DNA of 11,909 nt, taken from NCBI GenBank assembly GCA_009921785.1, contig RFXE01000033.1:1-11909 (forward strand). The letters run 5' to 3'. Under the pieces are notes generated by a model. It ran no database searches. It saw only the letters and a program-made list of their open reading frames with translations, and had not been told where the DNA came from. Shown here piece by piece: positions 1 through 6,800 of this stretch. Each line of letters starts with the position of its first letter. Within the stretch, counting starts at the first letter, position 1. The DNA is from Alphaproteobacteria bacterium. Lineage in GTDB: Bacteria; Pseudomonadota; Alphaproteobacteria; Rhizobiales; Beijerinckiaceae. The position numbers and the translations under genes were made by a program.

Positions 1-329
1 TCCAATGTCTCGTCAATGCGGAACCGTAATTCGGGTGCAAATTTCAAATCAACGCGATGTGCAACTTCACGACGAATGAAACCATGCTGGCGCGCAAAAG
101 CCTTAACCGCTGCCTGTTCTTGTTTGGGATCATGCAACGAAAGATAAACCGTTGCGATTTTGAGATCCGGCGACATGCGCACTTCCGGCACAGTGATGAT
201 CGCGCCTTTAATCGTGGGATCTATAATGTCCCCGCGCATCACCATGTCTGCAACGACATGACGAACGAGTTCGCCCACGCGGAGTTGGCGCTGGGAGGGG
301 CCTTGAGAAACGGGATTATGTTTTTTCAT
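1..329 (-). CDS. rbfA: Ribosome-binding factor A (5' part, cut by window edge)
   Basis: RbfA binds the 30S subunit near the 5' end of 16S rRNA and helps the late, cold-sensitive steps of 30S maturation. About 109 N-terminal residues are visible; the frame runs open off the left edge, so the C-terminus is missing. The start MKKHNPVSQG is followed by RQLRVGELVRHVVADM, the typical RbfA first helix. Then come ITVPEVRMSPDLKIATVYLS and FIRREVAHRVDLKFAPELRF, matching the KH-like core of the family. The ATG (327-329) is preceded by a strong Shine-Dalgarno, AGGTGGAG at 338-345 read on the minus strand, which settles the start. It lies downstream of infB, as in most alphaproteobacteria, with a 101-bp spacer that holds a stem-loop. 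Identity is confident; only the truncation limits the call. Confidence 0.93.
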   Translation of the reverse strand, partial: MKKHNPVSQGPSQRQLRVGELVRHVVADMVMRGDIIDPTIKGAIITVPEVRMSPDLKIATVYLSLHDPKQEQAAVKAFARQHGFIRREVAHRVDLKFAPELRFRIDETL

Positions 330-383
330 TTTGATCACTCCACCTTGCCGGGGTTGAACCGGTCAGAGGGGATTGCAGAAAAC

Positions 384-420
384 TCATTCGCCATGATGGT
401 TGAGGCGCCATGGCGAATGA
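384..420 (-). repeat. Inverted repeat (stem-loop) between infB and rbfA
   Basis: Perfect 11-bp arms, TCATTCGCCAT at 384-394 and ATGGCGAATGA at 410-420, surround a 15-nt loop. The structure starts 10 nt after the infB stop on the transcribed strand and ends well before the rbfA ribosome binding site. The RNA 3' of the stem is GTTTTCTGC, a poor uridine tract, so I read it as an RNA-processing or stability element or a weak terminator rather than a strong intrinsic terminator. The repeat is seen directly; the role is inferred. Confidence 0.55.
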
Positions 421-430
421 ATGAAAATAA

Positions 431-3052
431 TCAGAGCGAGCGACGGATTTCCTGAACGCGATAGCATTCAATGATGTCGCCTTCACGCATGTCCTGATAG
501 TTCTCGAAGGCCATACCGCATTCTTGACCCGAGCCGACTTCCTTGACTTCGTCTTTGAAGCGCTTGAGCGTCGAGAGCTTGCCTTCGTGAATAACGACGT
601 TGTCGCGGATAAGACGCACGCTCGCCCCACGTTCGACTTTACCATCCTGAACGAGACAGCCGGCAACCTTACCGACTTTCGAAACGGCAAAGACTTGTAG
701 AATGCGTGCTTCGCCGAGACGGTCTTCACGCAAGGTCGGTGCGAGAAGGCCAGACATCGCCTGTTTAATGTCATCAACGAGATCATAGATGATGTTGTAA
801 TAGCGGATTTCGGTACCCACTCGCTCAGCAGCATCGCGTGCTTCTTTATTGGCACGCACATTGAAGCCGATGATCGCAGCGCCTGACGCTTCAGCAAGCG
901 TGACGTCCGATTCATTGATGCCACCAACGCCTGAATGAATAATCCGTGCGCCAACTTCATCGGTACCAAGTTTTTCGAGCGAAGAAATAATCGCTTCGAC
1001 TGAACCCTGCACGTCACCTTTAACGAGAAGGGCAAATTCTTTGCGGCCCGACGCTTTGAGCTGGCTCATCATATCGGAGAGCGAACCGCGGGCAGCACCA
1101 ACACGAACCGCCATGCGTTCACGCTTCATGCGCTGACGATATTCAGTGATTTCACGTGCACGCGCTTCATTCGGCACAACAGCCAAACGATCACCCGCTT
1201 CCGGCGCGCCATTAAAGCCCAAAACTTCAACTGGAACCGATGGTCCTGCGTCCGAGATTGAGGCACCAAGATCAGAAATGAGCGCGCGCACGCGGCCATA
1301 TTCTGAACCAGCCACAACAATATCACCTGTGTGCAATGTGCCGCGTTGGACGAGAACAGTCGCAACAGGACCACGACCGCGATCAAGTTTTGCCTCGATC
1401 ACCGTACCTTCGGCTTCGCGATCCGGATTAGCTCTTAATTCAAGAACTTCAGATTGAAGAGCAATGGCATCGAGCAGCTTGTCGAGATTGCGGCGTTCTT
1501 TGGCCGAGACTTCGACTTCAAGCGTTTCACCGCCCATGCTTTCGACTTGCACTTCATATTGAAGCAGCTCAGTGCGTACGCGCTCGGGCTTGGCATCCGG
1601 CTTGTCGATCTTGTTAATAGCAACAATCATCGGGACCTTTGCGGCCTTTGCATGATTAATCGCTTCAATCGTTTGCGGCATCACGCCGTCATCAGCGGCA
1701 ACAACGAGAATGACGATATCCGTGACCTTCGCACCACGCGCACGCATCTGCGTGAAGGCCGCGTGACCTGGTGTATCGATGAATGTAATTTTCGCGCCAC
1801 TTGGTGCCGTCACCTGATAGGCACCTATATGCTGCGTGATACCACCGGCTTCGCCACCAGCAACATTCGCTTTACGCAACGCATCAAGCAACGATGTCTT
1901 ACCATGGTCAACGTGACCCATGATGGTAACAACGGGCGGGCGCGCTTGTAGATTTTCTGAGACGTCCGGCGTATCGAAAAGGCCTTCTTCAACATCCGAT
2001 TCTGCGACACGCTTTACGGTGTGACCTAATTCTTCAGCAACGAGCTGGGCGGTGTCGGCGTCGATCACATCGGTGATCTTAACCATCTGGCCTTGCTTCA
2101 TGAGGAAGCGAATAACGTCGACAGCACGTTCGGCCATGCGGTTAGCGAGTTCCTGAATCGTAATCACTTCAGGGACAGTCACTTCACGCGAAATTTTTTC
2201 TTTCTGCTCAACCTGCTGGTTGCCTTTGAGCCTCTGAACGCGACGCTTAAATGCGGCAATCGAACGAACGCGCTCTTCTTCGCCTTCGCTTGTGATGCTC
2301 GTGACGGTCAAACGGCCACGACGACGATCATCAGTACGCGTTGTACGTTCTGGTTTTGCCGGAACGGGTGCGCGTGCTGGTCCATTGCCAGTGCGGCGCG
2401 CAACTTGGCGCTCATCATCTTCGGCTTCCGTCGAGGTTGGCGAGCGGCGTGGGGCAATCGTAACACGATCAGTCGTTGTTGCCGCTTTTTCGGCGCCACC
2501 TTCGCCCAAGCGACGGCGGGCTTCGCTTTCTGATTTCTTTTTCACTTCATCGTCGAAACGACGACGATCATCTTCTTCACGCTTACGGGCTTCCGCCGCG
2601 TCGCGTTCAATTTTCTCACGCGCCTCACGCTCTACGCGGCTCTTGGCGTCGATTTCAGCCTGCTTGCGTTCGACTTCTTCACGCTTGCGCGCTTCCGCCA
2701 AAGCAAGAGCGCGAGCATCCCGCTCGTCTTCGGTCAGGGTCCGGAGAACCATGCCCGAAGGTTTTTGTGCGGAGGGGGAGGTCGATGCCGCCGGGCGGGC
2801 CTGTGCGGGTGTCGGAGCAGGAGCGGCGGCGGCCTTTACCGGCGCGGCGGCAACCTTAACGGGCTCGGGCGCGGATGGCGCTTCGCCAGGACCGACGATC
2901 CGGCGTTTGACCTTCTCGACCACAACCGCCTTGGTGCGGCCATGCGAAAAACTTTGACGGACGACGCCCTGCTCGACCGGACGCTTCAGGCTCAGCGTTT
3001 TGGTCTGAGCCATGTGCAAGGTCTTGTCACCCGGTGTGTTCTTATCGGTCAT
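431..3052 (-). CDS. infB: Translation initiation factor IF-2
   Basis: IF-2 is the GTPase that brings fMet-tRNA to the 30S subunit and promotes 50S joining. The protein has 873 residues, normal for rhizobial IF-2 with its long N-terminus. Residues 1-50 carry the rhizobial signature (RQSFSHGRT, VVVEKVKRR). Residues 57-98 are Ala/Pro-rich. Residues 106-182 are highly charged and Arg/Glu-rich, probably a long helix. The IF2_N domain is near 292-345. The G domain shows G1 GHVDHGKTS (379-387), a G2 region GGITQHIGAY (403-412), G3 DTPGH (426-430), G4 NKID (480-483) and G5 SAKE (516-519). Domains II to IV follow up to the C-terminal IIECYRVQEIRRSL. The ATG at 3050-3052 has AGGA about 12 nt upstream. 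Upstream is nusA, but without the usual ylxR between them; downstream is rbfA. All key GTPase motifs are intact. Confidence 0.98.
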   Translation of the reverse strand: MTDKNTPGDKTLHMAQTKTLSLKRPVEQGVVRQSFSHGRTKAVVVEKVKRRIVGPGEAPSAPEPVKVAAAPVKAAAAPAPTPAQARPAASTSPSAQKPSGMVLRTLTEDERDARALALAEARKREEVERKQAEIDAKSRVEREAREKIERDAAEARKREEDDRRRFDDEVKKKSESEARRRLGEGGAEKAATTTDRVTIAPRRSPTSTEAEDDERQVARRTGNGPARAPVPAKPERTTRTDDRRRGRLTVTSITSEGEEERVRSIAAFKRRVQRLKGNQQVEQKEKISREVTVPEVITIQELANRMAERAVDVIRFLMKQGQMVKITDVIDADTAQLVAEELGHTVKRVAESDVEEGLFDTPDVSENLQARPPVVTIMGHVDHGKTSLLDALRKANVAGGEAGGITQHIGAYQVTAPSGAKITFIDTPGHAAFTQMRARGAKVTDIVILVVAADDGVMPQTIEAINHAKAAKVPMIVAINKIDKPDAKPERVRTELLQYEVQVESMGGETLEVEVSAKERRNLDKLLDAIALQSEVLELRANPDREAEGTVIEAKLDRGRGPVATVLVQRGTLHTGDIVVAGSEYGRVRALISDLGASISDAGPSVPVEVLGFNGAPEAGDRLAVVPNEARAREITEYRQRMKRERMAVRVGAARGSLSDMMSQLKASGRKEFALLVKGDVQGSVEAIISSLEKLGTDEVGARIIHSGVGGINESDVTLAEASGAAIIGFNVRANKEARDAAERVGTEIRYYNIIYDLVDDIKQAMSGLLAPTLREDRLGEARILQVFAVSKVGKVAGCLVQDGKVERGASVRLIRDNVVIHEGKLSTLKRFKDEVKEVGSGQECGMAFENYQDMREGDIIECYRVQEIRRSL

Positions 3053-3159
3053 TCACTATCGTCCTGCGGCGAGCCGCTCGTTTTAAACGTAAAGACTGGA
3101 AAGCCCAGCCAACCTATTTTGCTCAATCCACCCGAAAGTCGGGGAAGATCATCAAATTC

Positions 3160-3177
3160 TAGCTCTCATGAGAGCTA
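3160..3177. repeat. 18-bp perfect palindrome in nusA-infB spacer
   Basis: TAGCTCTCATGAGAGCTA is its own reverse complement over all 18 bases, so it could be a DNA site for a dimeric protein. In RNA it could form a 7-bp stem with a CAUG loop. It lies in the middle of the spacer, about 110 bp upstream of the infB start. There is no uridine run after it. The function is unknown. Confidence 0.6.
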
Positions 3178-3199
3178 TTCAGGTGCGATGCCTCTATCA

Positions 3200-3217
3200 C
3201 ATTTGGCGAACCAAATG
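3200..3217 (-). repeat. Stem-loop just downstream of nusA
   Basis: The arms CATTTGG (3200-3206) and CCAAATG (3211-3217) enclose CGAA, which reads UUCG on the transcribed minus strand. This gives a 7-bp stem with a UUCG loop, although the closing pair is G-C rather than the extra-stable C-G. It begins 31 nt after the nusA stop codon and is followed by TGATAGAG, not by a uridine tract. It may be an mRNA stability or processing hairpin; this role is inferred. Confidence 0.5.
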
Positions 3218-3248
3218 CCAAAATATTTGCACCGCAGCCCTATTTGTA

Positions 3249-4829
3249 TCAGGCCTCACCCGCAATTTCGGGCTCTTCGACCGGCGCTTCAATCCATCCG
3301 GCAGACACGCGGGCCTGCATGATCAGAGCTTCAGCCTCTTCGCGGCTCATCTCAAACCCGTCGAGAAAACCCGCGTTCTTAATCGTCTCGGACCCCTTGC
3401 GCTCAGTCCATCCGACAAGATCATCGGTGGCGCAGCCCGCAAGATCCTCGATGGATTTAACGTCATTCTCGCCAAGCTTGACGAGCATCGGCAAGGTTAA
3501 ACCCGGAACGTCCTTCATCTCATCGGCAACGCCCAATTCACGACGGCGGGCATCAAATGCCGCGTCACGTTCAGCGAGATGATTGATTGCGCGGTTTTGA
3601 ATTTCAGCCGCAGTTTCTTCGTCAAAGCCTTCGATTGAGGCGAGTTCGGATAAATCGACATAAGTGAGTTCTTCAACCGAGCGGAAGCCTTCAGAAGCGA
3701 GAAGCTGACCAACAACTTCGTCAACATCGAGCGCATCCATGAAGGTTTGTGTTCTCTCGACAAACTCTTTCTGACGACGTTCAGATTCTTCGGCTTCCGT
3801 CAGAATATCGATATCCCAACCGGTCAATTGCGAAGCGAGACGAACATTCTGTCCACGACGACCGATTGCCAACGATAATTGATCATCAGGAACCACAACT
3901 TCGATACGCTCGGCTTCTTCATCGAGAACAACCTTCGCCACTTCAGCCGGCTGCAACGCATTTACGATAAAGGTCGCGACATCAGGCGACCATGGAATGA
4001 TATCGATTTTTTCACCTTGCAATTCGCCGACAACGGCCTGCACGCGCGAGCCACGCATACCGACGCAAGCGCCCACAGGATCAATTGATGAGTCTCGAGA
4101 GATAACGGCAATCTTCGCACGTGATCCCGGATCACGGGCAACTGCCTTAACTGTAATAATGCCATCGTAAATTTCTGGCACTTCTTGCGCAAAAAGTTTT
4201 GCCATGAATTGCGGATGCGTGCGCGAAAGAAAGATCTGCGGGCCGCGTGCTTCACGACGCACATCAAAAACAAAAGCGCGAATACGATCGCCCGGACGGA
4301 ATACTTCGCGGGGAATCAATTCATCACGACGCACAATGCCTTCTGAGCGACCAAGATCGACGATGACATTGCCATATTCAACACGCTTGACGACGCCATT
4401 GATGATTTCGCCAATGCGGTCTTTATATTCTTCATATTGACGATCACGCTCGGCATCGCGCACTTTCTGTACAATAACTTGCTTAGCAGATTGAGCGGCA
4501 ATACGGCCAAGATCAAATGGCGGAAGTTTATCGGCGATAATATCGCCCAGTTGCGCGGCCGGATTTGAACGGCGCGCATCTTCGAGAGAGATTTCAACGG
4601 AAGGATTATCAACCGCTTCCACAACAAGCAGATGCCGCCACAAGCGCAATTCGCCAGTCTTCGGATCGATCTCGGCGCGCACATTGGTTTCCATGCCATA
4701 GCGCGAGCGTGCAGCTTTAGCATAGGCTTCTTCCATCGAGGCTAAAACGATCTGACGATCGATCAGTTTCTCGCGTGCCACTGCATCGGCGATCTGCAAA
4801 AGCTCAAGCCGGTTTGCGCTGACTGCCAT
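3249..4829 (-). CDS. nusA: Transcription termination/antitermination factor NusA
   Basis: NusA binds RNA polymerase and modulates pausing, intrinsic termination and antitermination. The protein has 526 residues. The N-terminal RNAP-binding domain covers about 1-128 (ANRLELLQIADAVAREK, then SMEEAYAKAARSRYG). An S1 domain lies at about 137-202 (GEIINGVVKRVEYGNVIVDLG). KH1 is near 230-290 with GACVGMRGSRV at 253-263. KH2 is near 300-350 with AIGRRGQNVRLAS at 321-333. Two C-terminal acidic helix-hairpin-helix repeats lie at about 366-415 and 438-490. A short acidic tail follows (PVEEPEIAGEA). The ATG (4827-4829) is preceded by AAGGAGAA, a very good Shine-Dalgarno lying inside the end of rimP; the two genes overlap by 26 bp, indicating translational coupling. 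NusA is a likely effector at the attenuator upstream of rimP, by analogy with NusA autoregulation in Escherichia coli. Confidence 0.97.
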   Translation of the reverse strand: MAVSANRLELLQIADAVAREKLIDRQIVLASMEEAYAKAARSRYGMETNVRAEIDPKTGELRLWRHLLVVEAVDNPSVEISLEDARRSNPAAQLGDIIADKLPPFDLGRIAAQSAKQVIVQKVRDAERDRQYEEYKDRIGEIINGVVKRVEYGNVIVDLGRSEGIVRRDELIPREVFRPGDRIRAFVFDVRREARGPQIFLSRTHPQFMAKLFAQEVPEIYDGIITVKAVARDPGSRAKIAVISRDSSIDPVGACVGMRGSRVQAVVGELQGEKIDIIPWSPDVATFIVNALQPAEVAKVVLDEEAERIEVVVPDDQLSLAIGRRGQNVRLASQLTGWDIDILTEAEESERRQKEFVERTQTFMDALDVDEVVGQLLASEGFRSVEELTYVDLSELASIEGFDEETAAEIQNRAINHLAERDAAFDARRRELGVADEMKDVPGLTLPMLVKLGENDVKSIEDLAGCATDDLVGWTERKGSETIKNAGFLDGFEMSREEAEALIMQARVSAGWIEAPVEEPEIAGEA

Positions 4830-5505
4830 GGATATTCTCCTTTTCTAACGATCTCAAACCTGCACCTTTTTTATCTTTCTGCAGGCGTTGCGATTTTTGT
4901 TTTGGTTTCACCGCATCTGCGGGAAGCTCGGTTGATTGTGATGACGCATCATCTGCACCACGACGAAGCGCTTTATCGCGCCGCAATGACTCACGAATGA
5001 GATCATCGGTCAGAATAAGATGAGCTTCAGAAATATCGGCTAACGGCATCTCGACGAGCGCGTCTTCATCAGGCTTGATATCAATGCGCTCAAGCATCAC
5101 CGCATTGGTGGTAACACCGCGCAGATATCCCTTATGTCTTTTGCGACCGAATGTTGGACGCGTCATCTCGATACGCGCCTGATGGCCGGTCCATTTTTCA
5201 AAATCGGAGCGGCGCACCAAGGGGCGATCAATGCCCGGCGACGAGATTTCGAGATTGTAAGCACCGCCAACGGGATCATCGAGATCGAGAACGGGTGAGA
5301 TCGCGCGGCTTACGGCCTCACATTCATCAATACCCATCGACCCGTCGGGGCGCTCAGCCATGATTTGAACCGTGCAGCCATTCATTGACGAGACACGGAC
5401 GCGGACAAGACGAAAGCCCAACGCTTCGATCGCCGGCTCGACCATACGGCCGATCGTTCCGGCAACGCCGTTGTCTTCTGTCAGTCTGTCCTCGTGTTCA
5501 ACCAC
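4804..5505 (-). CDS. rimP: Ribosome maturation factor RimP
   Basis: RimP acts in 30S maturation around incorporation of uS12. With the GTG at 5503-5505 as start, the protein has 233 residues. The N-terminal domain includes EALGFRLVRVRVSSMNGCTV (27-46) and the typical AERPDGSMGIDECEAVSRAI. NLEISSPGIDRPLVRRSDF (84-102) is the strongest family signature. The SH3-like C-terminal domain runs to about 168. A Lys/Arg-rich tail of about 60 residues follows, common in rhizobial RimP and absent from the roughly 150-residue E. coli protein. The frame is open up to a TTG at 5607, but that start would translate through an intrinsic-terminator hairpin at 5534-5564 and add residues that do not look like RimP. 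TTG at 5532 and ATG at 5445 are other options; none has a strong Shine-Dalgarno, so the start is uncertain. Rim P is the first gene of rimP-nusA-infB-rbfA. Confidence 0.93.
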   Translation of the reverse strand: MVEHEDRLTEDNGVAGTIGRMVEPAIEALGFRLVRVRVSSMNGCTVQIMAERPDGSMGIDECEAVSRAISPVLDLDDPVGGAYNLEISSPGIDRPLVRRSDFEKWTGHQARIEMTRPTFGRKRHKGYLRGVTTNAVMLERIDIKPDEDALVEMPLADISEAHLILTDDLIRESLRRDKALRRGADDASSQSTELPADAVKPKQKSQRLQKDKKGAGLRSLEKENIHGSQRKPA

Positions 5506-5533
5506 GCGTGAATCGCCCAGCCCGGCAGGCAAT

Positions 5534-5564
5534 AAAAAAGAGCGGGTCCGGGCGGGCCCACTCT
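5534..5564 (-). terminator. Intrinsic terminator/attenuator ahead of rimP
   Basis: On the minus strand AGAGTGGG (5564-5557) pairs with CCCGCTCT (5546-5539), with one U-G wobble; an inner CC/GG pairing closes a short loop. Six uridines (5539-5534) follow at once. This is a textbook Rho-independent terminator pointing towards rimP. No minus-strand gene ends upstream of it (the next gene, DUF2336, is on the plus strand and divergent), so it ends a leader transcript rather than a gene. It lies about 29 bp before the chosen rimP start. Confidence 0.85.
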
Positions 5565-5608
5565 CACAAGATCGGTTAGTAACCGTTATGAGGTGTCTTA
5601 TCGACAAG
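5534..5608 (-). promoter_or_regulatory. Putative rimP leader RNA (attenuator)
   Basis: The segment between the rimP-DUF2336 divergent gap and rimP holds an upstream inverted repeat, CGGTTA-G-TAACCG on the plus strand (5573-5585), followed by the terminator at 5534-5564. From memory, a 'rimP leader' ending in a Rho-independent terminator has been described computationally in alphaproteobacteria upstream of rimP-nusA-infB; I could not compare it with the Rfam model here. I infer that premature termination, possibly controlled by NusA, sets operon output. The left boundary is the terminator; the upstream boundary is a guess, and the promoter was not identified with confidence. Confidence 0.55.
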
Positions 5609-5636
5609 GGTTCCTTTACTCCACCAGACCCTATTT

Positions 5637-5654
5637 TTCAAGCAAAACCTTGAA
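5637..5654. repeat. Operator-like inverted repeat in the rimP/DUF2336 divergent gap
   Basis: TTCAAG-N6-CTTGAA is a perfect 6-6-6 inverted repeat located between the divergent starts of rimP and the DUF2336 gene. The spacing suits a dimeric regulator. The minus-strand copy also contains TTGAAA, a possible -35-like element for the rimP leader, although I see no good -10 at the right distance. The function is inferred only. Confidence 0.35.
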
Positions 5655-5720
5655 GGCTGGCGGGCATACACGTTTTGGTTACCCCTGCCTGTTAGGATCG
5701 CCGTCAATCAAGAGACAGCG

Positions 5721-6800
5721 ATGAACCCCATTTCCTCACTCGTAACCGATATCGAGACCGCCCTTCAGGATGCTGATGGCGAGCGGCGCACCCTATTGCT
5801 GCACCGGATTATCAATCTTTTTATCGAACAGCTTCCCGATTTGAATGATGACCATGTCTCGGTGTTCGATGAGGTGATCCTCTGCCTTGCCGCAGAAATC
5901 GAATTGGCGGCGCGGATCGAATTATCAGAAAAACTCGCTGATTTGATACGGGGGCCCCGTCAAACCGTTCAGAATTTGGCGTTAGATCAGGAGATTCGCG
6001 TAGCCCAGCCCGTTTTGGAGAGAAGTCCCTGCATCGATGTTGAGAACTTGCGGACCATTGCGCAGCATCGGTCAGAGGTCTTTCTTGATGCGCTCTCTCG
6101 CCGCAAGCGTTTGCCGAGCCAAGTGACCGATATTCTTGCCCAAAGGGGCGGAGAAGCAACAATTCAAAGAATTCTCCAGAATTCGAGCCTTGAATTATCC
6201 GAATTGGGTTTGAGAGCGCTTGCTGACCGCGCCACGTCAGATTCTCGGCTCTATCGGGCGCTCAAAAGCCGGCCGGACCTTGCGCTGCGCCACATTGGAG
6301 CCATTCTCGAGGCGGCAAAGCAGAAAGCGCGAACCGAAATCCGCGATTTGACTGACCAGATCGAGCTGGTCGACCATGCGATTGATGTTGGAGCGGCGGC
6401 GGTCATGATCAATCCCGCCATTCTCGAACTCGCCGATTATGTAAAGCCAGAGGACCAAGACGAGGCTTATCTTTTCTCGCGTGCTCCGCGTGAAGGAGAA
6501 GTCATCGCCTTGATCAATCACGGCCGGATCAATGAAGCCTTGGCCGCCCTTGCACATTTGGCCGGCTTGCCAAGAGAAACAGTAAAGCACGCCTTCAGCT
6601 CGCCCCATTTTGATCCGCTTCTCTTTATTGTGAGGGCGATTGAATTTCAGTGGTCGAGTTTTCTAGTCCTGCTCAAGGCCAAAAATGGCGGCTCCCTATC
6701 GCAAGCGCATCATGACAGCGCCTTTTCGAGCTTTCATGCGCTCTCTTTATCTACGGCAAGACGAGTGATGCGCTTTATTTCGGCACGAACGGCTGCTTAA
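5721..6800 (+). CDS. DUF2336 domain-containing protein, function unknown
   Basis: The product is a 359-residue protein with no signal peptide or membrane segment, so probably cytoplasmic. Residues of about 120-205 match the pattern of DUF2336, an alpha-helical repeat-like family frequent in alphaproteobacteria. Examples are FLDALSRRKRLPSQVTDILA (121-140), RGGEATIQRILQNSSLELSE and RATSDSRLYRALKSRPDLAL. The N-terminal 100 residues and the C-terminus (NHGRINEALAALAHLAGL, 266-283) are also helical. No catalytic motif is visible. The ATG at 5721 has a weak AAGAGA upstream. It is the only plus-strand gene of the window, divergent from rimP and convergent with trmB; its stop TAA (6798-6800) overlaps the trmB stop. 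That placement argues against a shared operon with either neighbour. Family assignment is by pattern, not by search. Confidence 0.8.
   Translation: MNPISSLVTDIETALQDADGERRTLLLHRIINLFIEQLPDLNDDHVSVFDEVILCLAAEIELAARIELSEKLADLIRGPRQTVQNLALDQEIRVAQPVLERSPCIDVENLRTIAQHRSEVFLDALSRRKRLPSQVTDILAQRGGEATIQRILQNSSLELSELGLRALADRATSDSRLYRALKSRPDLALRHIGAILEAAKQKARTEIRDLTDQIELVDHAIDVGAAAVMINPAILELADYVKPEDQDEAYLFSRAPREGEVIALINHGRINEALAALAHLAGLPRETVKHAFSSPHFDPLLFIVRAIEFQWSSFLVLLKAKNGGSLSQAHHDSAFSSFHALSLSTARRVMRFISARTAA

Larger units (their letters stand above)
3053..3248 (-). other. Structured nusA-infB spacer, ylxR absent
   Basis: This 196-bp gap occupies the place where most alphaproteobacteria carry ylxR (DUF448, a nucleoid/RNA-binding protein), but it is too short for that gene and shows no recognisable remnant. 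Only tiny open frames without a Shine-Dalgarno are present. It contains several inverted repeats: 3200-3217, 3160-3177, 3131-3143 (CCCGA-AAG-TCGGG) and 3066-3077 (GCGGC-GA-GCCGC, next to the infB ribosome binding site). None has a uridine tract on the minus strand, so none looks like a strong intrinsic terminator, and nusA-infB read-through is expected. I cannot name a convincing promoter. Confidence 0.6.

Noticed and set aside
57..455. 132-codon plus-strand frame at the left end
   Set aside because: It is antisense to rbfA and runs into the infB end; rbfA is clearly the real gene.
316..1035. 239-codon minus-strand open frame inside infB
   Set aside because: It is a shifted frame of the infB C-terminal coding region; infB is fully conserved there and the product looks like no protein I know.
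2292..2957. 221-codon plus-strand frame rich in Ser, Arg and Ala
   Set aside because: It is antisense to the charged N-terminal part of infB; its composition follows from the Arg/Glu/Ala codons on the other strand and it has no own Shine-Dalgarno.
5506..5607. Longer rimP start at TTG 5607
   Set aside because: It would place the terminator hairpin and uridine tract inside the coding region and adds residues unlike any RimP N-terminus.
5565..5720. A metY-type initiator tRNA upstream of rimP, as in Escherichia coli
   Set aside because: No tRNA cloverleaf or TTCGAATC-like T-loop is visible in the gap.
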